DNA of 64,000 bases. Source: a virus. Position 1 is the first letter of the stretch; each line of letters begins with the position of its first letter. The notes beneath the pieces were generated by a model. The model was not told the DNA's origin, searched no databases, and saw only the letters and a list, made by a program, of their open reading frames with translations. The DNA lies in IMG/VR virus record IMGVR_UViG_3300024999_000038, positions 1-64,000 of that record; one strand, given 5' to 3'. Both the position numbers and the translations under genes were made by a program. Shown piece after piece: positions 42,107 through 50,013 of the stretch.

Positions 42107-42182
42107 GCTATAGTTTTACCCTAAACATATTCTGAAGCCTTAGAAGTGCTATTATGGGCCTTAAAATGCAAAATAATAATAG
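42107..42182 (+). repeat. Repeated upstream module, copy 1
   Basis: GCTATAGTTTTACCCTA ... TTAGAAGTGCTATTATGGGC then CTTAAAAT and an AT tract leading into the promoter. A close copy is at 42612-42690. Confidence 0.7.
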
Positions 42183-42211
42183 TTGACATAGTACCATTCA
42201 ATCCTTATAAT
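42183..42211 (+). promoter_or_regulatory. Sigma-A-type promoter
   Basis: TTGACA-N17-TATAAT behind AAAATAATAATAG; consensus hexamers. Confidence 0.85.
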
Positions 42212-42250
42212 ACTAAGTAATTACATATTAATTTTTAGGAGGTCGAAACC

Positions 42251-42580
42251 ATGAACGAACTAAAAGAACTTGCTAAAAGTGCCATTGACCGCGAAGACTG
42301 GCAAGAACTTGAAAGACTAGTATTAAGGTTAAAAGATGAACAAAAAACACCTGAAATAAAATATGTCATTGCGGGGATCTACTCAGCCAGAACGACACCT
42401 AAAATTCACATAGCAAAATATGAAAATGGACATTATACTAAGTGCCAATGCCGATGTCAGGGAACACAAGGACTTCAAAAATGGGAATTAGAAGAATTTT
42501 TACTAAAAGGCAAACTTGAAAATTATAGATTTGGATTGACTGATATTACCATAGAAAAATGCAAAAAATGTTTTAAGTAA
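42251..42580 (+). CDS. Early protein with Cys cluster
   Basis: 109 residues, ATG 42251 after TTAGGAGGTCGAAACC. Helical N-terminus; CQCRC at about 68-72 and CKKC at 105-108 could bind zinc. No family recognised; complete cassette. Confidence 0.7.
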   Translation: MNELKELAKSAIDREDWQELERLVLRLKDEQKTPEIKYVIAGIYSARTTPKIHIAKYENGHYTKCQCRCQGTQGLQKWELEEFLLKGKLENYRFGLTDITIEKCKKCFK

Positions 42581-42604
42581 GAGCTAGTTGATAGCTCTTT
42601 TTTC
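42579..42604 (+). terminator. Rho-independent terminator
   Basis: AAGAGCTA/TAGCTCTT then TTTTTT. Confidence 0.88.
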
Positions 42605-42611
42605 TTTGCTT

Positions 42612-42690
42612 ATGCTATAGTTTTACCCTAGATACATTTAAACCATTTAGAAGTACCATTATGGGCCTTAAAATCTAATATAATTAATAT
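42612..42690 (+). repeat. Repeated upstream module, copy 2
   Basis: GCTATAGTTTTACCCTA ... TTAGAAGTACCATTATGGGC then CTTAAAAT; see copy 1 at 42107-42182. Confidence 0.7.
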
Positions 42691-42720
42691 TTGACGTTTG
42701 TATAATTACTATGGTATTAT
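42691..42720 (+). promoter_or_regulatory. Sigma-A-type promoter with UP element
   Basis: ATATAATTAATA then TTGACG-N18-TATTAT. Confidence 0.7.
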
Positions 42721-42755
42721 GTATCAGTAATAAATAAAATTGGAGGTTATAAAAT

Positions 42756-43235
42756 ATGAAAGCATTTGACTTTGTAAAAATCCAGAATATCGGCGTAGGT
42801 AAAATTCAAAGTATATACGATGGTTATGGGGCAACCATTAATATTTGTTATACAAATTATTATAGGGATCTATCAGAAGATACAGACATCGAACCATCTA
42901 CAGAAAAAGAATACATAGAATTTATCAAATTTATGGTTAAAGAGTTAACCGCGAAATCTAAAAATAAAAGGAGCGAGGCAGCACAATATAATAAAGATGT
43001 TGAAGGAGAAGCCACCAGGAGAAAAGGTAAGGTTAGTATAATTAATGGCAACTATGCTTTTGGGCTTTGTGAAAATTCAATATCTAGCTATCATAGAGGA
43101 TTACTGTCCGATGCTAAAAAAGCAAAGGAACTAAAAGAAAAATTGAAAAAGGAAATAGCATGGTATAAACACAGAGATAAATTAATTAAAGAGGCTGAGA
43201 AGGAAAGAAAGAATAAGGCAAAAAATGCAGGGTAA
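42756..43235 (+). CDS. Early hypothetical protein, basic tail
   Basis: 159 residues, ATG 42756 after TTGGAGGTTATAAAAT. N-terminal small beta domain, C-terminal half a long basic helix (KKAKELKEKLKKEIAWYKHRDKL...). No family recognised; complete cassette. Confidence 0.7.
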   Translation: MKAFDFVKIQNIGVGKIQSIYDGYGATINICYTNYYRDLSEDTDIEPSTEKEYIEFIKFMVKELTAKSKNKRSEAAQYNKDVEGEATRRKGKVSIINGNYAFGLCENSISSYHRGLLSDAKKAKELKEKLKKEIAWYKHRDKLIKEAEKERKNKAKNAG

Positions 43236-43242
43236 ACCTCTA

Positions 43243-43272
43243 AAGACTAGAAATAAAATTCTAGTCTTTTTT
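43243..43272 (+). terminator. Rho-independent terminator
   Basis: AAGACTAGAA/TTCTAGTCTT then TTTT. Confidence 0.88.
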
Positions 43273-43721
43273 ATGTTCATTCAGCCGGATCAACTCATTT
43301 CCCCATTTCAATCATTCACAAACTAAAAATACACGCACAGAAACAGCCATTCTTGCCTTTAGAATCAATTGCCCTTTATAATCTTACCTTAATACATTTT
43401 AAACGTCTCAGAATCAAAATAGGGTTATTTGTAGCTATAGATCCCATGTAAATATAAAAATAATATTAAATAAATAGCTATACTGCGTATATGGTAGCAA
43501 TCAATAGATAATACCATATAATCAACTGTAAACAGGTTAAAACATGATTATTTGAGAATGTACAATATTATTTTGAATATGTTATACTTAAGAGTACCAT
43601 AAATACATAAATAATTTGAAAGGAGATAAAAGAGATTTTTATTAATATTTTCGGTTATACATAAATAGGTTATTATTGATAAAGGGTTATAAAATAAATT
43701 AATTACAAAAAAGAAAGTAGG
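43273..43721 (+). other. 450-nt spacer before AP2-HNH gene
   Basis: Carries a diverged copy of the upstream module (ATAATCTTACCTTAATACATTTTAAAC near 43,378) with an AT tract, and a weak promoter at 43560-43588 (GTACAA-N17-TATACT). A ribosome site AAAGGAGATAAAAGAG at about 43,619 has no start codon nearby, which fits a gene that was displaced when the endonuclease inserted. No gene seen. Confidence 0.4.
43560..43588 (+). promoter_or_regulatory. Weak sigma-A-type promoter
   Basis: GTACAA-N17-TATACT. Confidence 0.4.
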
Positions 43722-44498
43722 ATGAAAAATATAAGTATTTCAATTAAAAATCATATTGGAGAAACAAATACCACGGGCTACGGCTCACTAATGACTGTTA
43801 TTAATTATATAGATTATAGAAATATTATTGTAAGATTTGATAAATCGGATTATGAAAAAAATACAAGTTACGAACAATTCAAAGATGGTAGAGTTAAAAG
43901 TCCATATTGCAAATCGGTACATGGTGTAGGATTTTTAGGGGAAGGTAATTATACAAGTAGAATGGGTGAAGAAAAGGCTCCTCAGTATGTAGCGTGGAAT
44001 AATATGTTACAAAGATGTTATTCCGCTAAATTCCAAGCAACAAGACCAACATACATAGGGTGTACAGTTTGTGAAGAGTGGTTAAATTATCAGAATTTCG
44101 CAAAATGGTATGACGAGAATTATTATGAGGTAGAAAGTAAAAGTCAGCGCGGAATGAATCTCGATAAAGATATATTAAAGAAAAATAATAAAGTATATTG
44201 TCCTGAATTTTGCGTTTATGTTCCAGACAGAATTAATTTATTGTTTTTAAAGAAAGATGCAAATCGAGGTAATTTGCCAATAGGTGTAACAACAGAAGGT
44301 AAAAAATATTCTTCTCATAGTGTTATTGATGGTAAAATTGAGCATTTTGGAAATTTTAAAACTCCAGAATTAGCTTTCAATGCTTATAAAAAGTTCAAAG
44401 AAAAATATATAAAACAGGTTGCCGATGAATATAAAAATAAAATACCAAAAATATTATATGATGCATTGTACAGATATAAAGTAGAAATCACGGATTAA
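43722..44498 (+). CDS. AP2-HNH homing endonuclease
   Basis: 258 residues, ATG 43722 after AAAGAAAGTAGG. Residues 85-165 (PQYVAWNNMLQRCYSAKFQATRPTYIGCTVCEEWLNYQNFAKWY...LDKDIL) are the usual pattern of phage HNH proteins of this class, and residues 185-225 (GVTTEGKKYSSHSVIDGKIEHFGNFKTPELAFNAY) are an AP2 DNA-binding domain. Free-standing homing endonuclease. Confidence 0.85.
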   Translation: MKNISISIKNHIGETNTTGYGSLMTVINYIDYRNIIVRFDKSDYEKNTSYEQFKDGRVKSPYCKSVHGVGFLGEGNYTSRMGEEKAPQYVAWNNMLQRCYSAKFQATRPTYIGCTVCEEWLNYQNFAKWYDENYYEVESKSQRGMNLDKDILKKNNKVYCPEFCVYVPDRINLLFLKKDANRGNLPIGVTTEGKKYSSHSVIDGKIEHFGNFKTPELAFNAYKKFKEKYIKQVADEYKNKIPKILYDALYRYKVEITD

Positions 44499-44504
44499 AC
44501 AATT

Positions 44505-44527
44505 AAGAGGGTTTTCAGCCCTCTTTC
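44505..44527 (+). terminator. Rho-independent terminator
   Basis: AAGAGGG/CCCTCTT with TTTTCAG loop, then short T-run. Confidence 0.75.
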
Positions 44528-44734
44528 CCTATATTCAACTAACCCCAATTAAATTCCATTCTAAGGTCACAAAACATAATCACACGTAGTCCTATACCTT
44601 TATAGATCCAAACGTCTTAAACTCTATCTGGTGTCCTTAAAATCAATTACACGGCATCTTCTATAATTTCATTTATAAGATTCCTTTCCTAAATATAAAT
44701 ATAAAATTTATTTTTATAAATGCCTAAAATGCTA

Positions 44735-44763
44735 TTGCAATTACTGTCAAGATGCTTTAAAAT
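44735..44763 (+). promoter_or_regulatory. Sigma-A-type promoter
   Basis: TTGCAA-N17-TAAAAT; drives the long non-coding leader 44.77-45.29 kb. Confidence 0.6.
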
Positions 44764-45290
44764 GAGTACATAAGAGGGAACAAAGAAAACCTCTTGAAGA
44801 ACTAGTCAAAGTCAATTATTCATTTGAATCTAAAAATAATTATACATAAAGGAGGGCAATAACCACAAAGTATCTTGTGGCGTGACTAGGAAAACAACCT
44901 AGCACGAATTCTGTAAAAAGAGTTGAGACGATCTTTGAAAACTGAATTAAGAGACTAGCCAGCCAACACTTGTCAAATAACATACATTAGAGTATTCTTT
45001 TAGAATATCCTCTGAGGGTTAGAATCAAGAAAGTGGTAAAAAATTCGAGTGCGATATGGGCTAGTATAAGCAAAAAAGAGAGAATTAACCAAAAACATTC
45101 TACTAAATCCCTTTAGTTTATCATTATTACAATTTAACTATAACAATTGCATTAAACATGCATAACAAAATTAAAATGTAGGTTGATTGTAATTTAATGT
45201 TAGATTAATTATACTTAGAACTAAAGGGATTAATTTTCCGCAAGGTGTGAGCTTATGACAAATGAGTTTAGACCTTGTGAAAAAATTTAA
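44764..45290 (+). ncRNA. 520-nt structured leader or small RNA
   Basis: After the promoter at 44735-44763. A ribosome site (AAAGGAGGGCAATAACC) has no start codon after it. Pairings: CCACAA/TTGTGG, CTAGG/CCTAG, TATTCT-TTT-AGAATA, long-range ACTAGCC (44954) with GGCTAGT (45059), and the 13-bp pair at 45106-45231. ATCTTTGAAAACTGAAT resembles the antiterminator-type leader found in pre-rRNA, which may be chance. It ends just before the small gene at 45311. No protein frame of note. Confidence 0.45.
45106..45231 (+). repeat. Spacer hairpin with ATAACA (long loop)
   Basis: AATCCCTTTAGTT/AACTAAAGGGATT, 13 bp perfect, enclosing ATTACAAT/ATTGTAAT and two ATAACA motifs (TATAACAATTGC, GCATAACAAAA). Confidence 0.7.
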
Positions 45291-45310
45291 GAATGAAAGA
45301 GGTTATAATT

Positions 45311-45475
45311 ATGAAAAATTGTAAAACTGTTAACGGACTTGTAAACACGATCAAAAAAGGAGAAGTTGCATTATTGAAGGTGTGGGACATAATGGATGGT
45401 ATTGGCGCAGAAGGAAAAGGAGCATACTTAAATTTAGGTGAAGGGAAATTCAGAGGAAAATTGGTTATTAATTAG
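45311..45475 (+). CDS. Small protein, probably continues in +1 frame to 45545
   Basis: 54 residues from ATG 45311 (GAAAGAGGTTATAATT). Reads ...WDIMDGIGAEGKGAYLNLGEGKFRGKLVIN then TAG. In the +1 frame the next codons give REWVVDQDGIWCSEDTKYSRFYQ and TAA at 45545, which looks like the natural C-terminus. The junction is AAT-TAG-G, like GGT-TAG-T in the terminase gene. Full product would be 77 residues. Function unknown. Confidence 0.6.
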   Translation: MKNCKTVNGLVNTIKKGEVALLKVWDIMDGIGAEGKGAYLNLGEGKFRGKLVIN

Positions 45476-45656
45476 GGAATGGGTTGTAGATCAAGATGGT
45501 ATATGGTGCAGTGAAGACACAAAATACTCTAGATTTTATCAATAACCTATCCCAATCAAAAAGACATTTCTTGGGAGTGTCTTTTCTCTATTGTATTAAA
45601 ATCTGATATGATAGAGGAAGGACATTTAAAGTCCTCAAAAAAGGAGAGTATTTTTA

Positions 45657-45821
45657 ATGAACAAGACATCAAATTATTATGAGCAAGTCGGAGACAATCT
45701 AAAAGGTGGAGAGGCCACAAGAGCATACCGACAAGCGCAAAATCAACTAAACCCTTCTGAACCAAATTATTTAGAAAATGTCAAACGAATCCAAAACAAA
45801 ATTATCAAGTCACTATCTTAA
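45657..45821 (+). CDS. Small hypothetical protein, TPR-like
   Basis: 54 residues, ATG 45657 after AAAAAAGGAGAGTATTTTT. YYEQVGDNLKGGEATRAYRQAQNQLNPSEPNYLENVKRIQNKI resembles a single TPR-type helix pair. AGGAC-N7-GTCCT hairpin is just upstream. Function unknown. Confidence 0.65.
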   Translation: MNKTSNYYEQVGDNLKGGEATRAYRQAQNQLNPSEPNYLENVKRIQNKIIKSLS

Positions 45822-45835
45822 AGTTTATTGGTCAT

Positions 45836-45880
45836 TAGCAACAACAAAACATAAATAACAGCATAACAATTTTGTTGCTA
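45836..45880 (+). repeat. Spacer hairpin with ATAACA loop
   Basis: TAGCAACA/TGTTGCTA around AAATAACAGCATAACAA. Flanked by AAGTTTATTGGTCAT before and GTCGAATCAATTTAAAGGAG after; the same flanks surround the hairpin at 49508. Confidence 0.75.
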
Positions 45881-45910
45881 GTGTCGAATCAATTTAAAGG
45901 AGTGGTAAAA

Positions 45911-47254
45911 ATGTCTGAAGAAAAAGAAATTACCTACACCACTGAAAAACGAGATATTGGAACATTAGTGGAGCATATCGAAAAGCAATACTACACCGTG
46001 GGCAAACATCTTCAAAATTTTCTAGCCGACAAAAAGGAAGCTGAAGGCAAAGAACTAAAAACCCTTCGTGAATTTATGGAATCTCAACGTGGTTATGTTT
46101 GGGAAACTTGGAGAGCATCAAATTTAATTCAGACTGTCTTGCTTAAAAATCCTATCCCTGAAATAACAGTTTACAGAGCCGATGATAAATCACAGTTTCG
46201 CAAAACAGTCGATGGGCAACAAAGACTAACGTCAATTTACCTTTTCATTAATGATGGATTTAAGCTTGACATGAGTAAAACCATGTTTCCTAAATTCACA
46301 ATTGAAGGTGAGCAATTCAACGCTACTGAAACTCTTCAAGGCAAAACATTTTCCCAATTACCTGAACTATGGCAAGACGTTATTCGCGGTTATCAACTAC
46401 GAATAACAACTATGAACAATTGTAGCGAGGAAGATGCTGAAAAAGCATTCGTTCAAATGAATAGCGGTGCTAAAGGGCTGAAAGCTTCAGAAATTCGCAA
46501 AGCAGCAATGGGAACTAGTACACGAAAATTCTTTAGATCAATATTGGATTCTGATTGGGTATTACACGCACTGACCGCACTATCAGCAAAGGGCAACGCT
46601 GGAGACGAAATATTATCACAAGTCATAACATTAGTACATAACAATTGCCCTGTTGAGTTGTCAAAAGACAATATTGACAAGGTTATATATGGGTTCAGGG
46701 AATTAGGACTACCGGAAACCCTTGAGGATGACATGATAAATATCTCCAATTTTCTCAGCCAAGCAACAAATATCTGGATTGAGAACAAGAAGAAAGAAGA
46801 TGCAAAAGAGGGATCTAAGAAAGGAAAGCAGGTTAAAAATTATTCGACTTATCGCTTTACATGGTTAAATAAAACCAATACTGTGATGTTAGTGTATTCT
46901 GCTTATCAAGCAGTAAGAAATAATGTTGAAGTCGAAGAGTTCTCTGCATGGGCATACAACTTCTTTCAATTTCCTACAAAGGAGTATAAGGAGGGTTTAC
47001 AGGACAAAGCGATTGATTTAAAACGTGTTGAAATGCGTATGAGTGCAATTAATGTAGAATTGGGGAAACTAGGTTCTTTTGAACAAGTTCAAGAGGTTGA
47101 GGAAATCATTGAAGAACAATGGGAACAACCTCTGCAAGCTGAAAACCTCAAACCTGTCATAACACCAGACCAAGAAGAGTTGGGCGAAAGCGCAGAAAAC
47201 AAAGAAGAAGCAAAACTAATTCTAAGTATTGCAAATAATACTAATGTTGCCTGA
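45911..47254 (+). CDS. DUF262 (ParB/Srx-fold) protein
   Basis: 447 residues from ATG 45911 (AAAGGAGTGGTAAAA). FMESQRGYVWE (55-65) and KTVDGQQRLTSIYLF (98-112) are the DUF262 signature; D101, Q103, R105 form the conserved DGQQR motif. The family (GmrS-like N-domains) can hydrolyse nucleotides and occurs in modification-dependent restriction and anti-phage systems, and in phages. No HNH (DUF1524) domain is attached; the C-terminus is acidic and Glu-rich. Its role in a phage could be counter-defence, but that is inference. Confidence 0.82.
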   Translation: MSEEKEITYTTEKRDIGTLVEHIEKQYYTVGKHLQNFLADKKEAEGKELKTLREFMESQRGYVWETWRASNLIQTVLLKNPIPEITVYRADDKSQFRKTVDGQQRLTSIYLFINDGFKLDMSKTMFPKFTIEGEQFNATETLQGKTFSQLPELWQDVIRGYQLRITTMNNCSEEDAEKAFVQMNSGAKGLKASEIRKAAMGTSTRKFFRSILDSDWVLHALTALSAKGNAGDEILSQVITLVHNNCPVELSKDNIDKVIYGFRELGLPETLEDDMINISNFLSQATNIWIENKKKEDAKEGSKKGKQVKNYSTYRFTWLNKTNTVMLVYSAYQAVRNNVEVEEFSAWAYNFFQFPTKEYKEGLQDKAIDLKRVEMRMSAINVELGKLGSFEQVQEVEEIIEEQWEQPLQAENLKPVITPDQEELGESAENKEEAKLILSIANNTNVA

Positions 47255-47365
47255 ATTGTAAAATAATTATTTTGGGAATTAGTCTTAATTCCCTTCTAAG
47301 TTCATACTAAATGTGATAAACTATATATCATAAGAGTATGAGTTTAGAAGGCAGTTGTGGTTAAT

Positions 47366-47393
47366 ACCTATAACAATTGACCTATAACAATTG
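47366..47393 (+). repeat. Tandem 14-bp repeat with ATAACA
   Basis: ACCTATAACAATTG occurs twice without a gap, just before AAGGAG of the next gene. Confidence 0.8.
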
Positions 47394-47409
47394 AAGGAGC
47401 GTGTTGAAA

Positions 47410-47661
47410 ATGAGTATTACAATTATTAAATTAACCCATAATCTAGAAGAAATTAAGCCAGAATTTAAAAACTGGAATTATTTATCCCAAACTCAAAGAA
47501 ATTTCCTTGAATCTTACAATGAATTCAGAATAACAAATCATGGTCAGGAAATGCTAATTTATCAAGGAAGGTTAATTGTTGCTAGTTGTTCAATATCAAT
47601 GACTTATCATGATAAAATAGTTATTGATAGTATATGGACAAAGGAAGGAGAAATAAAATGA
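47410..47661 (+). CDS. Small hypothetical protein
   Basis: 83 residues from ATG 47410 (GAAGGAGCGTGTTGAAA); no family recognised. Overlaps the next start by ATGA. Confidence 0.68.
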   Translation: MSITIIKLTHNLEEIKPEFKNWNYLSQTQRNFLESYNEFRITNHGQEMLIYQGRLIVASCSISMTYHDKIVIDSIWTKEGEIK

Positions 47662-47819
47662 ACATAAAAGAGGTAGCTCAAGCAATGCAGGAAATTGAAT
47701 TTGTCTTATTTAGTGTTAAAAATGGTGACAGATTACATGCCGGAGAAGTTGAGCGAGCACACAAAAAGGCTCAAGAAATCATGGAAAGACATTTAAAACC
47801 TATGGGAGCATTTGAATAA
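47658..47819 (+). CDS. Small helical protein
   Basis: 53 residues from ATG 47658 (AAGGAAGGAGAAATAAA). Two helices (VAQAMQEIEFVLFSV, VERAHKKAQEIMERHL). No family recognised. Confidence 0.68.
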   Translation: MNIKEVAQAMQEIEFVLFSVKNGDRLHAGEVERAHKKAQEIMERHLKPMGAFE

Positions 47820-47827
47820 AGGTCGAA

Positions 47828-47855
47828 ACTAGTATAACAAATTAGTTGTACTAGT
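47828..47855 (+). repeat. Spacer hairpin with ATAACA loop
   Basis: ACTAGTA/TACTAGT around TAACAAATTAGTTG; preceded by GGTCGAA. Confidence 0.65.
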
Positions 47856-47912
47856 CCAAGGGTTAAGCCCTTACTGACGATGACCAAATATATTAAGAAA
47901 GAGGTTTTTGAA

Positions 47913-48695
47913 ATGACTAAAACATTATCAACTAAAACATTAGTATTCGAGGGTGCAGGATGGGACGGAGCAGAAGTTAGTACCAAGTCTGGCGTAGGAA
48001 ATTGCAGAATCAGAACTCGTATTCGTAATATTGAAGGTAGACTTATTTATCTAGAATTGGGTGGCACTCAATTTTCAGGTAAACACATTCCAACATATGC
48101 AAAAGGTTTGAATTATGCTTCACACATTGACCATGTTTTTTATGATGATTCTAAATGGGACTCAAAAAGAAATTCTTCTGGAGCATTGTCACATATTCGG
48201 AATATCCATTTTGAGTATAACAAATCATCAATACTCAATTTTGTCAATAAAAATCTTAATTGCTCATTTAATGACATAGAAATAATTAACAAAGGTTTAC
48301 ATGTCCATGATACTGAAGAACCTCTCTGTGATTGCAGTCGAGAAGGTTACATACCATTTAAACAGATAGAAATAAATATTTCTATCTTAGACGGAGTTAA
48401 ACCTATGCAGGATTATAGTGATCGGAGATTAGGCCAATATAAAATCAATTATGATTTTGTCAAAGATTTACCTGTCATTGATAAATGGATTAAAGACAGA
48501 ACAGAGCGAGAACAGCAGGGTTTCCCGAATTATACTTATTATTTCAGTATTAGATGGGATCAAAATGGAATCATTAATAGTCTTGAGTTGTCTGCTAGAC
48601 AAGGTTTTTGTACAATGGGTTTTAGTGCTGAAGACTTGGAAAATGTAATTAATTTTATCAAATTATCAAATGCTAAAATCACATTATCTGCATAA
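47913..48695 (+). CDS. Hypothetical protein
   Basis: 260 residues from ATG 47913 (GAAAGAGGTTTTTGAA). Beta-rich with conserved-looking GAGWDGAEVSTKSGVGNCRIRTRI and CDCSREG. No family recognised. Confidence 0.68.
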   Translation: MTKTLSTKTLVFEGAGWDGAEVSTKSGVGNCRIRTRIRNIEGRLIYLELGGTQFSGKHIPTYAKGLNYASHIDHVFYDDSKWDSKRNSSGALSHIRNIHFEYNKSSILNFVNKNLNCSFNDIEIINKGLHVHDTEEPLCDCSREGYIPFKQIEINISILDGVKPMQDYSDRRLGQYKINYDFVKDLPVIDKWIKDRTEREQQGFPNYTYYFSIRWDQNGIINSLELSARQGFCTMGFSAEDLENVINFIKLSNAKITLSA

Positions 48696-48722
48696 CAATT
48701 CACAAATACCAGTTTAATTATT

Positions 48723-48779
48723 CTCTGTACCGCGCTATACTGTGTTAAATCCAAATATAATATAGTGCGGTACGGAGAG
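48723..48779 (+). repeat. Spacer hairpin, 17 bp
   Basis: CTCTGTACCGCGCTATA pairs with TATAGTGCGGTACGGAGAG (2-nt bulge, one G-T). The strongest of the spacer hairpins; ATAACA lies just outside it at about 48,692. Confidence 0.75.
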
Positions 48780-48817
48780 CATTTAAGCTCTAATAAAATT
48801 CTAGGAGGTTTATTATT

Positions 48818-49228
48818 ATGACAGTTAAAGCATTTGTAAAAGATTGTAAAAACAATAGTTGGAATGAGGTAAAAATTATTGATACTGAAACAGGAGAATT
48901 CACCCAATATAATACTAATAAAAGTATTGGGTTTCCTTTCGGCAATCCGTATACTACCACAGTTTTTCAAATGGGGTATAAATCAGTTGATGAGTGTTTA
49001 AAATCTCTTAAAAAAAATAATTATCTAGGGGATGAGATAGGCTATAAGAAGCAAAAAGAATCGGAAAGAATAGGTTATATTAAGCTAGGAATGGAAAGAA
49101 TTAAGCGAGCAGGGAGAGTCAATACTACAGACTTTGAGGACATTTGCAACAAATTAAATAAATATGGTATGGGTTTCTGTGATGCTCAGAATTCAATTAT
49201 CGAATGTCATTTGCAATGTATAAACTAA
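48818..49228 (+). CDS. Hypothetical protein
   Basis: 136 residues, ATG 48818 after CTAGGAGGTTTATTATT. N-terminal beta domain, then a helical part with basic residues. No family recognised. Confidence 0.68.
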   Translation: MTVKAFVKDCKNNSWNEVKIIDTETGEFTQYNTNKSIGFPFGNPYTTTVFQMGYKSVDECLKSLKKNNYLGDEIGYKKQKESERIGYIKLGMERIKRAGRVNTTDFEDICNKLNKYGMGFCDAQNSIIECHLQCIN

Positions 49229-49242
49229 AAGGAGTGATTAAC

Positions 49243-49488
49243 ATGTTAATAGGTAAAAAAGTTAAAATTATTCCACACGAAAATTTAAGTGATGATTATT
49301 TTAACTTAAATGGTACTATTGTCAATTATCAAGAAGAGGAAGAAATTAAACGAAATCCAGAACATAACAATAACACAGAGCCTGCAGGAAAAATTATTTC
49401 TATGTATCAAATCGAATTTTACCAATTACCAAGGAAAGAAATGTGCAAAAAATTATGGGTATTTGATGATATGTTTAAAATTATCTGA
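49243..49488 (+). CDS. Small KOW/SH3-like protein
   Basis: 81 residues from ATG 49243 (AAGGAGTGATTAAC). IGKKVKIIPHE...LNGTIVNYQEEEE...YQIEFYQL pattern suggests a small beta barrel. Function unknown. Confidence 0.66.
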   Translation: MLIGKKVKIIPHENLSDDYFNLNGTIVNYQEEEEIKRNPEHNNNTEPAGKIISMYQIEFYQLPRKEMCKKLWVFDDMFKII

Positions 49489-49507
49489 TTTTAAGTTTAT
49501 TGGTCAT

Positions 49508-49545
49508 AAGGTAGCAAAATTATATAACAGATTGTCTGCTACCTT
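49508..49545 (+). repeat. Spacer hairpin with ATAACA loop
   Basis: AAGGTAGCA/TGCTACCTT, 9 bp, around AAATTATATAACAGATTGTC; same flanks as 45836. Confidence 0.8.
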
Positions 49546-49578
49546 GCGTCGAATTAATTTAAAAGGAGCGTGTTAACT

Positions 49579-49920
49579 ATGAATATAAAAACTGATGGCG
49601 TTTGGGTATGGACTGCTAAAGCTGAACAGGTCGCTAAAGAATTGAATCTAGAAGAAAGGAAAGAAAATATCCCTGCATGGTTAGGTTATGAATTACTAGG
49701 CCAATATGCACCTCAAAAATGGGTTGAACTTGTATATGTTAAGGAATCAAAATGTCAAGTATTAATCCATAATTCAAAAACTAAAGAATCAGAATGGATC
49801 AATGGAATTATAACAGGGACTTCAGCCGGAGACGTTGGAGAAGACTTCGAGCGAATTAATGTAGTAGAAAATGGAAATAATTATATTGGTTGTCATCCTA
49901 ATTGTGTCAGGTACATATAA
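49579..49920 (+). CDS. Hypothetical protein
   Basis: 113 residues from ATG 49579 (AAAAGGAGCGTGTTAACT). VWVWTAKAEQVAKELNLEER...GYELLGQYAPQKWVELVYV; no family recognised. Confidence 0.66.
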   Translation: MNIKTDGVWVWTAKAEQVAKELNLEERKENIPAWLGYELLGQYAPQKWVELVYVKESKCQVLIHNSKTKESEWINGIITGTSAGDVGEDFERINVVENGNNYIGCHPNCVRYI

Positions 49921-49925
49921 TTATT

Positions 49926-49949
49926 TTGCTGTATAACCAATAACAGCAA
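49926..49949 (+). repeat. Spacer hairpin with ATAACA
   Basis: TTGCTGT/ACAGCAA, 7 bp, around ATAACCAATA. Confidence 0.65.
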
Positions 49950-50013
49950 GCCCTATAGGGTTCGATGGTATTCCTATAAAATACCCTTCAATATTTTAAA
50001 AGGTGGTTAGATT

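Noticed and set aside
44764-45100. rRNA fragment
   Set aside because: Only one short string looks like a pre-rRNA leader; no 16S or 23S sequence follows.
46453-48970. Long minus-strand frames opposite the DUF262 gene and at 48.5-49.0 kb
   Set aside because: They are antisense shadows without ribosome sites; the plus-strand genes have clear motifs or starts.
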